This document shows positions 39,594 to 51,026 of a DNA stretch of 64,000 bases, one piece after another. The translations under genes and the position numbers were made by a program. Source of the stretch: Burkholderia seminalis DSM 23518 (GTDB lineage Bacteria; Pseudomonadota; Gammaproteobacteria; Burkholderiales; Burkholderiaceae); assembly GCF_902832885.1 (NCBI RefSeq), contig NZ_CADFDK010000009.1, forward strand, positions 1 to 64,000. The letters are read 5' to 3'. Below the pieces are notes generated by a model. It saw nothing but the letters and a program-made list of their open reading frames with translations. It did no database searches and had not been told where the DNA came from. Every line of letters begins with the position of its first letter. Positions within the stretch are counted from its first letter, which is position 1.

Positions 39594-41453
39594 TCAGTCG
39601 TCGAGCAGCGACAGGTCGCGCACGGCGCCCTTGTCGGCCGACATGACCAGTTTCGCGTACGCCTTCAGTGCGGCGGACACCTTGCGCGGACGCGGCTGCG
39701 CCGGCTTCCAGCCCTTCGCGTTCTGCTCCTCGCGGCGGCGCGCCAGTTCCTCGTCCGACACCAGCACGTTGATCGTGCGGTTCGGGATGTCGATGCGGAT
39801 CTTGTCGCCGTCGCGCACGAGGCCGATCGCGCCGCCTGCTGCCGCTTCCGGCGAGCAGTGACCGATCGACAGGCCCGACGTACCGCCCGAGAAGCGGCCG
39901 TCCGTCAGCAGCGCGCAGGCCTTGCCGAGGCCCTTCGACTTGATGTAGCTGGTCGGGTAGAGCATTTCCTGCATGCCGGGGCCGCCCTTCGGGCCTTCGT
40001 AGCGCACGATCACCACGTCGCCGGCCTTGACCTTGTCGTTCAGGATGTTTTCGACTGCCTCATCCTGCGATTCGGTCACATGCGCCGTGCCTTCGAGCAC
40101 GAGGATGCTCTCGTCGACGCCGGCCGTCTTCACCACGCAGCCGTCGAGTGCGATGTTGCCCGTCAATACGGCGAGGCCGCCTTCCTTCGAGAACGCATGC
40201 TCGTACGAGCGGATGCAGCCTTCGGCCCGATCGAGGTCGAGGCTCGGCCAGCGCGTGTTCTGGCTGAACGCGACCTGCGTCGGGATGCCGGCCGGGCCGG
40301 CCTGGTAGAACGTGCGGACCGCTTCGTCCTGCGTGCGGACGATGTCCCACTGGTCGAGCGCGTCCTTCAGCGTCGGCGCGTGGATGGTCGGCACGTCGGT
40401 GTGCAGCTTGCCGGCGCGGTCGAGCTCGCCGAGGATCGCCATGATGCCGCCGGCGCGATGCACGTCCTCGATGTGGTACTTGTTCGTGTTCGGCGCGACC
40501 TTGCACAGCTGCGGCACGACGCGCGACAGGCGGTCGATGTCCTTCATCGTGAAGTCGATGCCGGCTTCCTGCGCGATCGCCAGCAGGTGCAGGATCGTGT
40601 TGGTCGAGCCGCCCATCGCGATGTCGAGCGTCATCGCGTTTTCGAACGCCTTGAAGCCGACCGAGCGCGGCAGCACGCGTTCGTCGTCCTGCTCGTAGTG
40701 CTGGCGCGTCAGTTCGACGATGCGGCGGCCGGCACGCTTGAACAGCTGTTCGCGATCGGCGTGCGTGGCCACCACGGTGCCGTTGCCGGGCAGCGACAGG
40801 CCGAGCGCTTCGGTCAGGCAGTTCATCGAGTTCGCGGTGAACATGCCCGAGCACGAACCGCAGGTCGGGCAGGCCGAGCGTTCGACTTCGGCGACTTCGG
40901 CGTCGGAATACGACGGATCGACCGCGATCACCATCGCGTCGACGAGGTCGAGCTTCTTCACTTCGATGGCCTTGGTGACCGGGTTCGCGAGACGCGTCTT
41001 GCCGGCTTCCATCGGGCCGCCCGACACGAAGATCACCGGAATGTTCAGGCGCATCGCGGCCATCAGCATCCCCGGGGTGATCTTGTCGCAGTTCGAGATG
41101 CACACCATTGCGTCCGCGCAGTGCGCGTTCACCATGTACTCGACCGAGTCGGCGATGATGTCGCGGCTCGGCAGCGAATACAGCATGCCGTCGTGGCCCA
41201 TCGCGATGCCGTCGTCGACCGCGATCGTGTTGAATTCCTTCGCGACGCCGCCGGCGGCTTCGATCTCGCGCGCGACGAGCTGGCCGAGATCCTTCAGGTG
41301 CACGTGCCCGGGCACGAACTGCGTGAACGAGTTGACGACCGCGATGATCGGCTTCGAGAAATCGTCGTCTTTCATGCCGGTGGCGCGCCACAGCGAGCGC
41401 GCACCTGCCATGTTGCGGCCGGCGGTGGAGGTTTTGGAACGGTAAGTGGGCAT
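39594..41453 (-). CDS. ilvD: dihydroxy-acid dehydratase
   Basis: The iron-sulfur enzyme makes 2-oxoisovalerate and 2-oxo-3-methylvalerate in valine and isoleucine synthesis. The 619-residue length fits the family. The cluster cysteines are seen in [14 protein letters not shown] and [19 protein letters not shown]. The C-terminal part has [19 protein letters not shown]. The start at 41453 gives [20 protein letters not shown], the usual N-terminus, so the extension to 41495 was not used. It is a single gene here, away from other ilv genes. Confidence 0.95.
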   Translation of the reverse strand: MPTYRSKTSTAGRNMAGARSLWRATGMKDDDFSKPIIAVVNSFTQFVPGHVHLKDLGQLVAREIEAAGGVAKEFNTIAVDDGIAMGHDGMLYSLPSRDIIADSVEYMVNAHCADAMVCISNCDKITPGMLMAAMRLNIPVIFVSGGPMEAGKTRLANPVTKAIEVKKLDLVDAMVIAVDPSYSDAEVAEVERSACPTCGSCSGMFTANSMNCLTEALGLSLPGNGTVVATHADREQLFKRAGRRIVELTRQHYEQDDERVLPRSVGFKAFENAMTLDIAMGGSTNTILHLLAIAQEAGIDFTMKDIDRLSRVVPQLCKVAPNTNKYHIEDVHRAGGIMAILGELDRAGKLHTDVPTIHAPTLKDALDQWDIVRTQDEAVRTFYQAGPAGIPTQVAFSQNTRWPSLDLDRAEGCIRSYEHAFSKEGGLAVLTGNIALDGCVVKTAGVDESILVLEGTAHVTESQDEAVENILNDKVKAGDVVIVRYEGPKGGPGMQEMLYPTSYIKSKGLGKACALLTDGRFSGGTSGLSIGHCSPEAAAGGAIGLVRDGDKIRIDIPNRTINVLVSDEELARRREEQNAKGWKPAQPRPRKVSAALKAYAKLVMSADKGAVRDLSLLDD

Positions 41454-41723
41454 TGTGGTTGCTGAAGAAAGATCGCGGGAAAAGGGTGGAGGCACGGGAA
41501 TAAAGGCCTCTCTCGCGCCCGTGCGAACAACCTCTTGAGCTGCGCCCTGGGCAAACCCGTCAATTATCCCACAGCCGCCGCGGGCGTGGCGGCCATGGGC
41601 CGGCGACGGGCCGGTGCCGCGCGACGGGCGGGGCGGCGGCGTGCTGCCCGCCTGGCCGGTTCGGGAAGCGGCGCAGACGCCTGCGCGTCGACGACGAATG
41701 CGCGCCGCCCCCGCGCCCGGGCG

Positions 41724-42746
41724 TCAGTCGAGCAGCGTCAGGATCTCGTCGTACAGTGCCTTCGGAACCCGCACGCCGTTCGCGATGCTGCGCGCGCGGG
41801 CGTCGAAGCGCCGCTGCGACGGCAGCCGCGCACCCTGCGCGACGATCGACTCGAACATCCGTTCGCCGCGTGCGAGCCCCGCGTCGAGATCGTCGCCGAG
41901 GAACACCTTCGGGTCGAACGCGATCACGAGCTCGCCGTGGCACGGCGTCGCGCCGACGCCTTCGTCGAAATCCATCGATTCGCGGCTCGTCATGTCGCCG
42001 ATCAGCGCGCCGCCGAGCAATTCGACCATCGCCGCGAGCGCCGAGCCCTTGTGGCCGCCGAAGGTGCGCATCGCGCCCTGCAGCGCGGCCTTCGGATCGG
42101 TGGTCGGCCGGCCGTCGGCGTCGATCGCCCAGTGCGACGGAATCGCCTTGCCCTGCTTGGCGTGCAGCTCGATGTCGCCGCGCGCGATCGCGCTCGTCGC
42201 GAAATCGAACACGAACGGCTCGCCGCCCGGGCGCGGCCACGCGAACGCGATCGGATTGGTGCCGAACACGGGTTCGCGGCCGCCTTCCGGTGCGACCCAG
42301 CTATGGCTCGGGTTCATCGCGATGCCGACCAGCCCTTCGGCGGCGATCGCCTCGACTTCGGGCCACAGCGCCGAGAAGTGGTAGCAGTGGTTGATCGTCA
42401 TCGCGGCGATCCCGTGCTGCTTCGCCATCTCGACGAGCACCGGCAGCCCGGTTTCGAAGCTCAGCAGCGAGAAGCCGCGATGCGCGTCGACGGAGACGAT
42501 CGACGACGACAGCTTGCGCAGCGTCGGCACGGCTTGCGGATCGACCTTGCCCTTTTTCAGCGAGCGCACGCAGACGAGCAGCCGGTACACGCCGTGCGAA
42601 TGGCACTCGTCGCGCTGGCCTTGCGTGATCACGCTGGCGATGGCCCGCGCATGCGCGTCGGACATCCCGTGGTGCGTCAGCACGCGCAGCGCGAGCGCAT
42701 GGACTTCAGCGAGCGACAGGACGACTTCGGCGGTTTGCTCAGTCAT
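41724..42746 (-). CDS. Ldh-family reductase, probable delta1-pyrroline-2-carboxylate reductase
   Basis: The 340-residue protein belongs to the malate/L-lactate dehydrogenase (Ldh2) family, whose members include DpkA and the LhpD-type reductases of cyclic imino acids. [10 protein letters not shown] near residue 47 holds the catalytic His, and [16 protein letters not shown] and [12 protein letters not shown] are conserved. Lying in the hydroxyproline cluster, it probably reduces pyrroline-2-carboxylate to L-proline with NAD(P)H. Its start overlaps the aldehyde dehydrogenase stop by eight bases. Confidence 0.85.
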   Translation of the reverse strand: MTEQTAEVVLSLAEVHALALRVLTHHGMSDAHARAIASVITQGQRDECHSHGVYRLLVCVRSLKKGKVDPQAVPTLRKLSSSIVSVDAHRGFSLLSFETGLPVLVEMAKQHGIAAMTINHCYHFSALWPEVEAIAAEGLVGIAMNPSHSWVAPEGGREPVFGTNPIAFAWPRPGGEPFVFDFATSAIARGDIELHAKQGKAIPSHWAIDADGRPTTDPKAALQGAMRTFGGHKGSALAAMVELLGGALIGDMTSRESMDFDEGVGATPCHGELVIAFDPKVFLGDDLDAGLARGERMFESIVAQGARLPSQRRFDARARSIANGVRVPKALYDEILTLLD

Positions 42747-44331
42747 GATTCACCTCGCGCGGCGCGGGCACGCCGTCGATGCGCTGCGGCACGTGCAGCG
42801 GATTGCCGTCGCGCAGCGCGTCCGGCAGCAGCGCATCCGGCAGGTCCTGGTACGACACCGGGCGCAGGAAGCGCTCGATCGCGCGTGCGCCGACGGACGT
42901 CGTGCGCGTGTCGGACGTCGCCGGGAACGGGCCGCCGTGCACCATCGCGTGGCCGACCTCGACGCCCGTGCCGAAGCCGTTGACGAGAATGCGGCCGGCC
43001 TTGCGTTCGAGCGTCGGGCGCAGCGCGGCGAACAGCGCCGCGTCGCCGTCGGCCAGGTGCGCGGCGATCGTCAATTGGCCTTCGAGCGACTTCAGCACGC
43101 GATGCAGCGTATCGGCATCCGCGCAGCGGACGATCAGCGATGCGGGACCGAACACTTCGTCGCGCAGTTCAGGGTGCGCGATGAACGCGTCGGCCGAGGT
43201 CGCGAACAGCGCCGCACGGGCCTGATGGCGGCCGCCTTCCACGCCTTCGGCCAGCAGCTCGACCGCATCGTGATGGCGTAGCGCCGCGACGCCTTGCGCA
43301 TAGCTCGCATGAATGGGCGGCGTCAGCATCGTCTGTGCGGCCGCCGTGCGCACGGCATCGGCCGCCGCGGCTTCGAACGCGCGCAGCGCGGGGCCGTCGA
43401 CGGCGAGCACCAGGCCGGGGTTCGTGCAGAACTGGCCGGCGCCGAGCGTGAGCGATGCGACGAATTGCGGCGCGATCGTTTCGTGGCGCGCCTCGAGCGC
43501 GGCGGGGCACAGCAGCACGGGATTGATCGAGCTCATTTCCGCATAGACCGGAATCGGCTCGGGGCGCGCGGCCGCGATATGCATCAGCGCGACGCCGCCG
43601 CGGCGCGAGCCGGTGAAGCCGACGGCCTTGATGCGCGGATCGGCGACGAGCGCCTGGCCGATCTCGCGCGATGCGTCGAACAGCAGCGAGAACACGCCGG
43701 CCGGCATCCCGCATTCGCGGGCGGCCTGCTGGATCGCGCGGCCAACGCGTTCCGACGTGCCCGGATGCGCGGAATGGGCCTTCACGATCACCGGGCAGCC
43801 GGCCGCGAGCGCCGACGCCGTATCGCCGCCGGCGACCGAGAACGCGAGCGGGAAGTTCGACGCGCCGAACACGGCGACGGGCCCCACCGCGACGTTGCGC
43901 AGCCGCAGGTCGACACGCGGCAGCGGCTTGCGCTCGGGGCGCGCCGGATCGATCCGCGCGTCGAGAAACCCGCCGTCGCGCACGAGCGACGCGAACAGCG
44001 CGAGCTGGCCGACCGTGCGGCCGCGTTCGCCTTCGACGCGTGCGCGCGGCAGCCCCGTCTCGATGACGCAACGCTCGATCAGGTCGTCGCCGAGCGCCAT
44101 GATGTGGCGGCCGATCGCGTCGAGAAACGCGGCGCGGGCGTCGAGCGACGTTTCGCGATAGATGTCGAACGCGTCGTCGGCGAGCGCGCAGGCCGTCTCC
44201 AGGTCGTGCAGGCTCGCGCCGCCGAAAGCCGGTTCGAGCGGTTCGCCGGTGGCGGCGGCGATCGCGTGGAGGGTGCCGTTCTGTCCGGTGACGGCGGACT
44301 GGCCGATCAGCAGTTGACCTGTGAGTTGCAT
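42739..44331 (-). CDS. 2-oxoglutarate semialdehyde dehydrogenase
   Basis: The 530-residue aldehyde dehydrogenase oxidises 2,5-dioxopentanoate to 2-oxoglutarate, the last step of hydroxyproline breakdown. The catalytic Cys is in [16 protein letters not shown], and the Glu in [32 protein letters not shown] is the variant nucleotide-loop typical of the ketoglutarate semialdehyde (KgsaDH type III) group. The gene sits between the reductase and the permease of the same cluster, which supports the substrate call. Confidence 0.88.
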   Translation of the reverse strand: MQLTGQLLIGQSAVTGQNGTLHAIAAATGEPLEPAFGGASLHDLETACALADDAFDIYRETSLDARAAFLDAIGRHIMALGDDLIERCVIETGLPRARVEGERGRTVGQLALFASLVRDGGFLDARIDPARPERKPLPRVDLRLRNVAVGPVAVFGASNFPLAFSVAGGDTASALAAGCPVIVKAHSAHPGTSERVGRAIQQAARECGMPAGVFSLLFDASREIGQALVADPRIKAVGFTGSRRGGVALMHIAAARPEPIPVYAEMSSINPVLLCPAALEARHETIAPQFVASLTLGAGQFCTNPGLVLAVDGPALRAFEAAAADAVRTAAAQTMLTPPIHASYAQGVAALRHHDAVELLAEGVEGGRHQARAALFATSADAFIAHPELRDEVFGPASLIVRCADADTLHRVLKSLEGQLTIAAHLADGDAALFAALRPTLERKAGRILVNGFGTGVEVGHAMVHGGPFPATSDTRTTSVGARAIERFLRPVSYQDLPDALLPDALRDGNPLHVPQRIDGVPAPREVNHD

Positions 44332-44406
44332 GGTTTTCCTCGGAAAAAGCAGGGACCGGGCGTGGTGCGCCCGGCCGCGGGGAGCATGGAAAAGGGCGCG
44401 GGCGCG

Positions 44407-46032
44407 TCAGTCCTCGTCGTCGTCGAGCCGCAGCTTGTCGGCACGCACGCCGGTGCGGGCGCCCCAGTAGTAGATGACGAGCGCGACGGCCGCGACGACG
44501 GCCGTGTCGTACGGATGCGCGAGGCGGCCCGTGCCGCCGAAGCCGCCGAGATACGACAGCACGATCATCGCGGCATAGAACGCGATCAGCCACGCCGACG
44601 AGCGCACTTGCTCGGCGAGGCTCAGGTGCGCGGTCGGCACCCAGCGGCGGCACGCGAGATAGATGACGAACATCGCGATCTGCAGGCCCAGCAGCCAGGA
44701 CACGGTGCTCCAGCCCGACCAGTAGACGATCAGCGCGGCGATCACGAACGAAGCGGGGCCGGTGAGGCCGAATGCGCTCGCACGGAACGGCCGCGGCAGG
44801 TCGGGCGCGGTGCGGCGCAGCGCGGCGACCGAGACCGGCGCGACCGCATAGCTCAGCACGAGCGCGGCCGATACGATGTTGATCAGCGCTTCCCACGACG
44901 GAAACGGCAGCGTCCAGAAGATCGCGAGGCCGAAGGTGAGCCACAGGCCCGCACGCGGGATGCCCGACGCTTCGTCGACGCGCGTGAACACCTTGAAGAA
45001 CGTGCCCGTCTTCGCCCAGCCGTAGACGACACGCGGCGTCGCGTTCATGTAGATGTTGCCGCAGCCGCTCGGCGAGATCATCGCGTCGGCGACGACCATC
45101 ACCGCGAGCCAGCCGACGCCGAGCGCGAGCGCGATGTCGCGGTACGGCAGCGAGAACGCCTTGCTTACGTCGTGCCAGCCGGCGGCGAGCATCGCCGTGG
45201 GAATGCTGCCGATGAACGCGAGCTGCAGCAGCACGTAGATCAGTGTCGACAGCAGGATCGACAGGATCAGCGCGATCGGGATCGTGCGCTGCGGATTGCG
45301 CACCTCGCTCGCGACCGACACGATCGGCGTGAGCCCGAGGTACGCGAAGATGATGCCGCCGGCGGACACGGCCATCTCGATGCCCGGCATGCCGAACGGC
45401 GCGAAGCCTTGCACGGTCAGGTTCGCGGGCTTGAAGAACGTGAACAGCACGCCGATCACCGCGAGCGGCACGATGAACTTGAAGATGCTGATGATGTTGT
45501 TCGCCTTCGCGAACGTCTTCACGCTCGAATAGTTCAGGTAAAAGAAGAAGCAGAGCAGCGCGGCCTGCACGAGCCAGCCGAGCGTCGTCGGGTCGCTCGA
45601 GCCTTCGGCCGTCAGGCCCGGAAACCACGCGGCCGCGTACTGGCGCGCGGCGACGACTTCGATCGCGATCAGGCTCGAAAAGGCGATCAGCGTGATGAAG
45701 CCCATCAGGTAGCCGAGCAGCGGGCCGTGCGAGAACACCGGATAACGCACGACGCCGCCGGCGCGCGGCAGCGCGGCGCCGAGTTCGCAGTAGACGATGC
45801 CGAGCAGCAGCACCGCGAAGCCGCCGAGCAGCCACGAGAAGATGCCGGCCGGGCCCGCGATCGTCGACACGTGACTCGCGGCGAACAGCCACCCCGAACC
45901 GAAAATGGCGCCGAGACCGATGAACGTGAGATCGGTCAGCGACAGCTGTTTCTTGAATTTGCCGTGACCCGCGTCGGGGGCCGCGGAACGGGAAAGCGGG
46001 ACAGACGGGTGAGCGTTGCCTTGGCCTGGCAT
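44407..46032 (-). CDS. APC-family amino acid permease, probably for hydroxyproline
   Basis: The 541-residue permease has twelve or more membrane helices and the APC opening LSLTDLTFIGLGAIFGSGWLF. It starts at 46032 with GGAG nine bases upstream; the frame up to 46185 has no such site. It lies between hydroxyproline genes, so hydroxyproline or proline uptake is the likely job, though specificity is inferred from context only. The C-terminus is acidic (DKLRLDDDED). Confidence 0.85.
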   Translation of the reverse strand: MPGQGNAHPSVPLSRSAAPDAGHGKFKKQLSLTDLTFIGLGAIFGSGWLFAASHVSTIAGPAGIFSWLLGGFAVLLLGIVYCELGAALPRAGGVVRYPVFSHGPLLGYLMGFITLIAFSSLIAIEVVAARQYAAAWFPGLTAEGSSDPTTLGWLVQAALLCFFFYLNYSSVKTFAKANNIISIFKFIVPLAVIGVLFTFFKPANLTVQGFAPFGMPGIEMAVSAGGIIFAYLGLTPIVSVASEVRNPQRTIPIALILSILLSTLIYVLLQLAFIGSIPTAMLAAGWHDVSKAFSLPYRDIALALGVGWLAVMVVADAMISPSGCGNIYMNATPRVVYGWAKTGTFFKVFTRVDEASGIPRAGLWLTFGLAIFWTLPFPSWEALINIVSAALVLSYAVAPVSVAALRRTAPDLPRPFRASAFGLTGPASFVIAALIVYWSGWSTVSWLLGLQIAMFVIYLACRRWVPTAHLSLAEQVRSSAWLIAFYAAMIVLSYLGGFGGTGRLAHPYDTAVVAAVALVIYYWGARTGVRADKLRLDDDED

Positions 46033-46261
46033 GGGCTTGTCTCCTGGGGGGAAGGGCGGTGCCGGCGCGAGCCGCGCGCGCTCCGACGGAGCAGCGCGCA
46101 CGCCGGCCGGCCGGCGTCGCCCGGTTCGAACGACCGGGGCGGGCCGCGGGCCGTTCACGTGCGGCGCGGGCGGGCGCCGGCGCAAACGGGCCCGCGGGCC
46201 AATGCCGGACCGGAGGCGGCGTGCGGCCTGGGAAGCCTGCGTGCCGCCGCGGAGGCGTCGA

Positions 46262-47182
46262 TCAGAGACCGACGTCGGGCAGTGCCGGGCGCGTGTCGAG
46301 CGCCTTCGCGACGATCGCCTTCACTTCGGCGAGCGTGTCGCCCTGCAGCGCGAGGCGCGGCGGACGCGTGATCGCGCTGCCGCGGCCGACCAGTTCTTCG
46401 CACAGCTTGATGCACTGCACGAGGTCGGGGCGGGCATCGAGGTGCAGCAGCGGCATGAACCAGCGGTACAGCGCGAGCGCTTCGTCGAAACGCTTTTGCT
46501 TCGCGAGGCGGAACAGCGTCTCGCCTTCCTTCGGGAACGCGTTCGACATGCCCGACACCCAGCCTTCGGCGCCGACCGCGATGCTCTCGACCACGACGTC
46601 GTCGAGGCCCGCGAACAGCACGAAGCGATCGCCGACCGCGTTGCGCAGGTCGATGAAGCGGCGCGTATCGCCCGACGAATCCTTGAAGCAGACGATGTTC
46701 TCGCAATCCTGCAGCGCGATCAGCACGTCGGGCGTCACGTCGTTCTTGTAGATCGGCGGGTTGTTGTAGACCATCACCGGCAGGTCGGTGCTCGTAGCGA
46801 CCGCGCGGAAGTGCGCGGCGGTTTCGTGCGGCTTCGCCGAGTACACGAGCGCGGGCATCACCATCACGCCGTCGACGCCGACGCGCTGCGCTTCGCGCAC
46901 CGTGTTGCGCGCGAATTCGGTGGTGAATTCGGCGATGCCGGCGATCACCGGGATCTTGCCGCCGGCCGCGTCGCGCGCGGCCTCGATTACCTGGAGCTTC
47001 TCGCTCGTCGACAGCGACGTGTTTTCGCCGACCGTGCCGCAGACCACGAGGCCCGACACGCCGTCGTTCACCAGGTTCTTGACCACGCGGTGCGTGGCGT
47101 CGATGTCGAGGGAAAAGTCCGGCTTGAACTGGGTGCTGACGGCCGGGAAAACCCCGGTCCACTGAATGGCTTTGCGGCTCAC
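46262..47182 (-). CDS. lhpC: delta1-pyrroline-4-hydroxy-2-carboxylate deaminase (DHDPS family)
   Basis: The 306-residue TIM barrel belongs to the dihydrodipicolinate synthase family. The Schiff-base Lys167 (IVCFKDSSGDTRR) and Tyr139 (VMVYNNPPIYKND) are present, with GTVGENTSLS as the substrate loop. In this cluster it should turn pyrroline-hydroxycarboxylate into 2-oxoglutarate semialdehyde and ammonia. It is divergent from the epimerase gene, sharing a 248-base promoter region. Confidence 0.88.
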   Translation of the reverse strand: MSRKAIQWTGVFPAVSTQFKPDFSLDIDATHRVVKNLVNDGVSGLVVCGTVGENTSLSTSEKLQVIEAARDAAGGKIPVIAGIAEFTTEFARNTVREAQRVGVDGVMVMPALVYSAKPHETAAHFRAVATSTDLPVMVYNNPPIYKNDVTPDVLIALQDCENIVCFKDSSGDTRRFIDLRNAVGDRFVLFAGLDDVVVESIAVGAEGWVSGMSNAFPKEGETLFRLAKQKRFDEALALYRWFMPLLHLDARPDLVQCIKLCEELVGRGSAITRPPRLALQGDTLAEVKAIVAKALDTRPALPDVGL

Positions 47183-47430
47183 TGAAATCTCCTACGTTCG
47201 TATCGGTCGGCCGACAGGGGTGTCGGTGTGGCAACCAGTATCGCCGCGCAAACGCCCATCACGCTTGAGTCGTATCGCGGAGCAAAATGACGAAATCGGC
47301 ACAGCGGCCGGCAGGGGCGCGAGGGGCGCGCCGCACTATGCCGATTTCGTCGTCGTCCTCATCGAAAAGCCACAAGCGGACGGACGCGCGACGGAGGAAG
47401 CTATGCTCCTTTCCCCACTTCGGACGGCTC

Positions 47431-48366
47431 ATGATGAAGCGCATCCAGATCATCGATTCGCACACGGGCGGCGAACCCACTCGGCTCGTCGTGTCCGGTT
47501 TCCCGTCGCTCGGCAGCGGCACGATGGCCGAGCGCCGCGACGTGCTCGCGCGCGAGCACGACCGTTACCGCACCGCGTGCATCCTCGAGCCGCGCGGCAG
47601 CGACGTGCTGGTCGGCGCGCTGCTGTGCGAACCCGTGTCGCCGGATGCGGCGGCCGGCGTGATCTTCTTCAACAATAGCGGCTATCTCGGGATGTGCGGG
47701 CACGGCACGATCGGCGTCGTGCGCACGCTGCATCACATGGGCCGCATCGCACCCGGCGTGCACCGGATCGAGACGCCCGTCGGCACCGTCGAGGCGACGC
47801 TGCACGACGACCTGTCGGTCAGCGTGCGCAACGTGCCCGCGTATCGCCATGCGCAGGGCGTCGCGCTCGACGTGCCGGGATATGGCCCCGTGAAGGGCGA
47901 CATCGCGTGGGGCGGCAACTGGTTCTTCCTGATCAGCGACCACGGGCAGCGCGTCGCCGGCGACAACGTCGCGGCGCTCACCGCGTACGCGTCGGCCGTG
48001 CGCGAAGGGCTCGAACGCGCGGGCATCACCGGCGCGAACGGCGGCGAGATCGACCACATCGAGCTGTTCGCCGACGATCCCGAGCACGACAGCCGCAGCT
48101 TCGTGCTGTGCCCGGGCCTCGCGTACGACCGTTCGCCGTGCGGCACCGGCACCAGCGCGAAGCTCGCGTGCCTCGCGGCCGACGGCAAGCTCGCGCCGGG
48201 CGCCGTGTGGCGGCAGGCGAGCGTGATCGGCAGCGTGTTCCACGCCAGCTACGAGCAGGCCGACGGCGGCATCGTCCCGACGATTCGCGGCAGCGCGCAC
48301 CTGAGCGCCGAAGCGACGCTGCTGATCGAGGAAGACGATCCGTTCGGCTGGGGCATCGGGTCGTGA
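47431..48366 (+). CDS. lhpA: 4-hydroxyproline 2-epimerase
   Basis: The 311-residue protein of the proline racemase family turns trans-4-hydroxy-L-proline into cis-4-hydroxy-D-proline. Both catalytic cysteines are present: Cys89 in [12 protein letters not shown] and Cys237 in [12 protein letters not shown], the two-Cys form of racemase or epimerase (not the Ser/Thr dehydratase form). It starts at 47431 or at the adjacent ATG 47434. The next gene overlaps its stop (GTGA). Confidence 0.93.
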   Translation: MMKRIQIIDSHTGGEPTRLVVSGFPSLGSGTMAERRDVLAREHDRYRTACILEPRGSDVLVGALLCEPVSPDAAAGVIFFNNSGYLGMCGHGTIGVVRTLHHMGRIAPGVHRIETPVGTVEATLHDDLSVSVRNVPAYRHAQGVALDVPGYGPVKGDIAWGGNWFFLISDHGQRVAGDNVAALTAYASAVREGLERAGITGANGGEIDHIELFADDPEHDSRSFVLCPGLAYDRSPCGTGTSAKLACLAADGKLAPGAVWRQASVIGSVFHASYEQADGGIVPTIRGSAHLSAEATLLIEEDDPFGWGIGS

Positions 48367-49490
48367 GCGACACGAAGACCGACGTCGTCGTGATCGGCGC
48401 CGGCATCGTCGGCGCGGCGTGCGCGCACGAACTCGCCCAGCGCGGGCTGCGCGTGCTGGTCGTCGACGATGCGAGCGGCGGCGCGACCGGGGCGGGCATG
48501 GGCCACCTCGTCGCGATGGACGACAACGCGGCCGAGCTTGCGCTGAGCCATTACTCGATCGAACTGTGGCAGGCGTTGAGCGGCGAGATGCCCGAAGGCT
48601 GCGCGTACCGTGATTGCGGCACGCTGTGGCTCGCGGCCGATGCGCACGAGATGGATCTGGCACGCGCGAAGCAGGCGACGCTTGCCGCGCACGGCGTGGC
48701 CGGCGAGTTGATCGACGCGGCGACGCTCGCGCGACTGGAGCCGATGCTGCGCACGGGGCTCGGCGGTGCGCTGAAGGTTCCGGGCGACGCGATTCTCTAC
48801 GCGCCGGTGACCGCGACCTGGCTGTTGCAGCGCGCACCGCGCATCACGTTGCGCCGCGACCGGGCCGTCGCCGTCGACGGGCCGAGCGTGACGCTCGCGA
48901 GCGGCGACACGCTGCGCGCGGAGCGTGTGGTGGTCGCGAACGGCGTTGCGGCGCGCACGCTGCTGCCCGAGTTGCCGCTGCGCCCGAAAAAGGGCCATCT
49001 GCTGATTACCGATCGCTATCCGGGCCACGTGTCGCACCAGCTCGTCGAGCTCGGTTATGCGGCAAGCGCGCATGCGAGCGACGGCACGTCGGTCGCGTTC
49101 AACGTGCAGCCGCGGCCGACCGGCCAGTTGCTGATCGGCTCGTCGCGCCAGTTCGACACCGAGGATGCGCGTGTCGAGCCGCCCGTGCTCGCGCGGATGC
49201 TGCGCCGCGCGGTGGGCTACCTGCCCGGTCTGGCCGACCTGAACGGCATCCGATCGTGGACGGGCTTCCGTTCCGCGAGCCCCGACGGCCTGCCGTTGCT
49301 CGGCGAGCACCCGGCGCGCCCGGGCGTGTGGCTCGCGGTCGGGCACGAAGGGCTCGGCGTGACGACCGCGCCGGGCAGCGCGCGGCTCGTCGCCGCGCTG
49401 ATGGCCGGCGAGCGGCCGCCGATCGATGTCGAACCGTATTTGCCGGGACGTTTCCTGACGACGTCCCCCGTAGCCGGAGCGCTTTCATGA
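48363..49490 (+). CDS. lhpB: D-hydroxyproline dehydrogenase, FAD subunit
   Basis: The 375-residue FAD-dependent DAO-type oxidoreductase has the motif [21 protein letters not shown]. With the following two genes it fits the three-part D-hydroxyproline dehydrogenase: this large subunit, a [2Fe-2S] protein and an FAD/NAD reductase. It should oxidise cis-4-hydroxy-D-proline to pyrroline-4-hydroxy-2-carboxylate. The start is GTG at 48363, overlapping the epimerase stop; its own stop overlaps the next ATG. Confidence 0.9.
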   Translation: MSDTKTDVVVIGAGIVGAACAHELAQRGLRVLVVDDASGGATGAGMGHLVAMDDNAAELALSHYSIELWQALSGEMPEGCAYRDCGTLWLAADAHEMDLARAKQATLAAHGVAGELIDAATLARLEPMLRTGLGGALKVPGDAILYAPVTATWLLQRAPRITLRRDRAVAVDGPSVTLASGDTLRAERVVVANGVAARTLLPELPLRPKKGHLLITDRYPGHVSHQLVELGYAASAHASDGTSVAFNVQPRPTGQLLIGSSRQFDTEDARVEPPVLARMLRRAVGYLPGLADLNGIRSWTGFRSASPDGLPLLGEHPARPGVWLAVGHEGLGVTTAPGSARLVAALMAGERPPIDVEPYLPGRFLTTSPVAGALS

Positions 49491-49720
49491 TCATTCACCT
49501 GGACGGCCGCGCGCTGACGGTGGCCGACGGCGCGACCGTCGCGGCCGCCGTCGCGGCGAGCGGCGACGACACGACCCGCGTGTCGTGCACGGGCGCGGCG
49601 CGTGCGCCGTTTTGCGGGATGGGCATCTGCCAGGAATGCCGGATGACGATCGACGGCCGGCGCCGGCTGGCTTGCCAGACGCTGTGCCGTGACGGGATGC
49701 AGGTGGAGCGTACGCGATGA
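49487..49720 (+). CDS. D-hydroxyproline dehydrogenase, [2Fe-2S] subunit
   Basis: This 77-residue ferredoxin-like protein has the plant-type cluster motif CGMGICQEC (Cys43, Cys48, Cys51) and Cys63 (LACQT). Two further cysteines are at 34 and 67. It passes electrons between the FAD subunits. Its ATG at 49487 overlaps the previous stop (ATGA), and its stop overlaps the next ATG, so the three subunits are made together. Confidence 0.9.
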   Translation: MIIHLDGRALTVADGATVAAAVAASGDDTTRVSCTGAARAPFCGMGICQECRMTIDGRRRLACQTLCRDGMQVERTR

Positions 49721-50985
49721 AACAGGAACGACTGAGCGTCGACGTCGCGATCGTCGGCGCGGGCCCGGCCGGGTTGTCGGCCGCACGGGCCGCCGCGCAA
49801 GGCGGCGCGACGGTCGCGATCGTCGACGACAATCCGCGCGCGGGCGGGCAGATCTGGCGGCAAGGGGCGGCGGCCGCGCCGGTGCCGGCCGCCGCCGAAC
49901 GGCTCGCCGTGCTGCGGCAACCGAACGTCACGCATCTCGCGGCGACGCGCATCGTCGCCGAAACGCAGCCGGGCACGCTGCTGCTCGAGGACGACGAACG
50001 CGGGCTGCTGCTCGATTTCCGGACGCTGATTCTTTGCTGCGGCGCGCGTGAGCTGCTGCTGCCGTTTCCGGGCTGGACGCTGCCGGGCGTCACCGGTGCG
50101 GGCGGTTTGCAGGCGCTGATCAAGTACGGCCTCGACGTGCGCGGGCAGCGCACGGTCGTCGCAGGCAGCGGGCCGCTGCTGCTGGCGAGCGCGGCGACGG
50201 CCCGCCAGGCCGGCGCGCGTGTGTCGCACGTGCTCGAACAGGCCGCATGGGGCGACGTGGCCGGTTTCGGCGCGGGATTGTGGCGCTGGCCGTCGAAGCT
50301 CGCGCAGGCCGCGAAGCTCGTCACGGCCGTGTACCGGCCCGATGCGCACGTCGTCGAGGCGTTCGGCGACACGCGGCTCGAACGTGTACGGATCCGTCAG
50401 GGCGATCGCGCGTTCGACGTCGACTGCGACCGGCTCGCGTGCGGTTTCGGCCTCGTGCCGAATACGGTGCTGCCGAGCCATCTCGGCTGCCGGATCGAGA
50501 ACGGCGCGGTGGCGGTCGATGCGCACCAGCGGACGAGCCGCGACGGCTGCTTCGCGGCCGGCGAGTGCACGGGCGTCGGCGGCAGCGAACTCGCGATGGT
50601 CGAAGGCGAGATCGCCGGGCTGGCGGCGACCGGGCAGACGGCGCAACTGGCCGCGCGCGTCGCACGGCGCGCGCACTGGCAGGCTTTTGCGGATGCCGTG
50701 CGCGCGCGCTTTGCGATCCGCGAGCCGGTTCGCCGGCTCGCGCGGCCGGAGACGCTGCTGTGCCGCTGCGAGGATGTGCGTTTCGGCGCCGTCGCGCAGG
50801 CGCCCGGCTGGACGGCTGCGAAGCTGCAGTCGCGTTGCGGGATGGGGGCGTGCCAGGGCCGCGTATGCGGCGCGGCCGCGCAGGCGCTGTTCGGCTGGAC
50901 GCCGCCGGTGCCGCGCACGCCGCTCGTGCCCGCGCGGGTCGGTACGCTGATGCTCGACGGCACGGCGTCCTGCGACGGCGCGTGA
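49717..50985 (+). CDS. D-hydroxyproline dehydrogenase, FAD/NAD subunit
   Basis: The 422-residue oxidoreductase has the FAD motif VAIVGAGPAGLSAARAAA and a second nucleotide motif TVVAGSGPLLLASAATA. It ends in a BFD-like [2Fe-2S] region with cysteines in LLCRCEDV and SRCGMGACQGRVCG. This is the usual shape of the reductase subunit of three-part amino acid dehydrogenases (compare HcnB, OoxA). It follows the ferredoxin-like gene with a four-base overlap and is last in the operon. Confidence 0.9.
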   Translation: MKQERLSVDVAIVGAGPAGLSAARAAAQGGATVAIVDDNPRAGGQIWRQGAAAAPVPAAAERLAVLRQPNVTHLAATRIVAETQPGTLLLEDDERGLLLDFRTLILCCGARELLLPFPGWTLPGVTGAGGLQALIKYGLDVRGQRTVVAGSGPLLLASAATARQAGARVSHVLEQAAWGDVAGFGAGLWRWPSKLAQAAKLVTAVYRPDAHVVEAFGDTRLERVRIRQGDRAFDVDCDRLACGFGLVPNTVLPSHLGCRIENGAVAVDAHQRTSRDGCFAAGECTGVGGSELAMVEGEIAGLAATGQTAQLAARVARRAHWQAFADAVRARFAIREPVRRLARPETLLCRCEDVRFGAVAQAPGWTAAKLQSRCGMGACQGRVCGAAAQALFGWTPPVPRTPLVPARVGTLMLDGTASCDGA

Positions 50986-50996
50986 CGCTGCGCGTC

Positions 50997-51026
50997 GGGG
51001 TGGCCCGGTTCGCGCCGGGCCGCCCC
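50997..51026 (+). terminator. hairpin after the hydroxyproline operon
   Basis: A long GC stem (GGGG-T-GGCCCGG pairing with CCGGGCC-G-CCCC, loop TTCGCG) begins 12 bases past the last stop. It lacks a T run but is stable and in the right place for a terminator. Confidence 0.55.
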
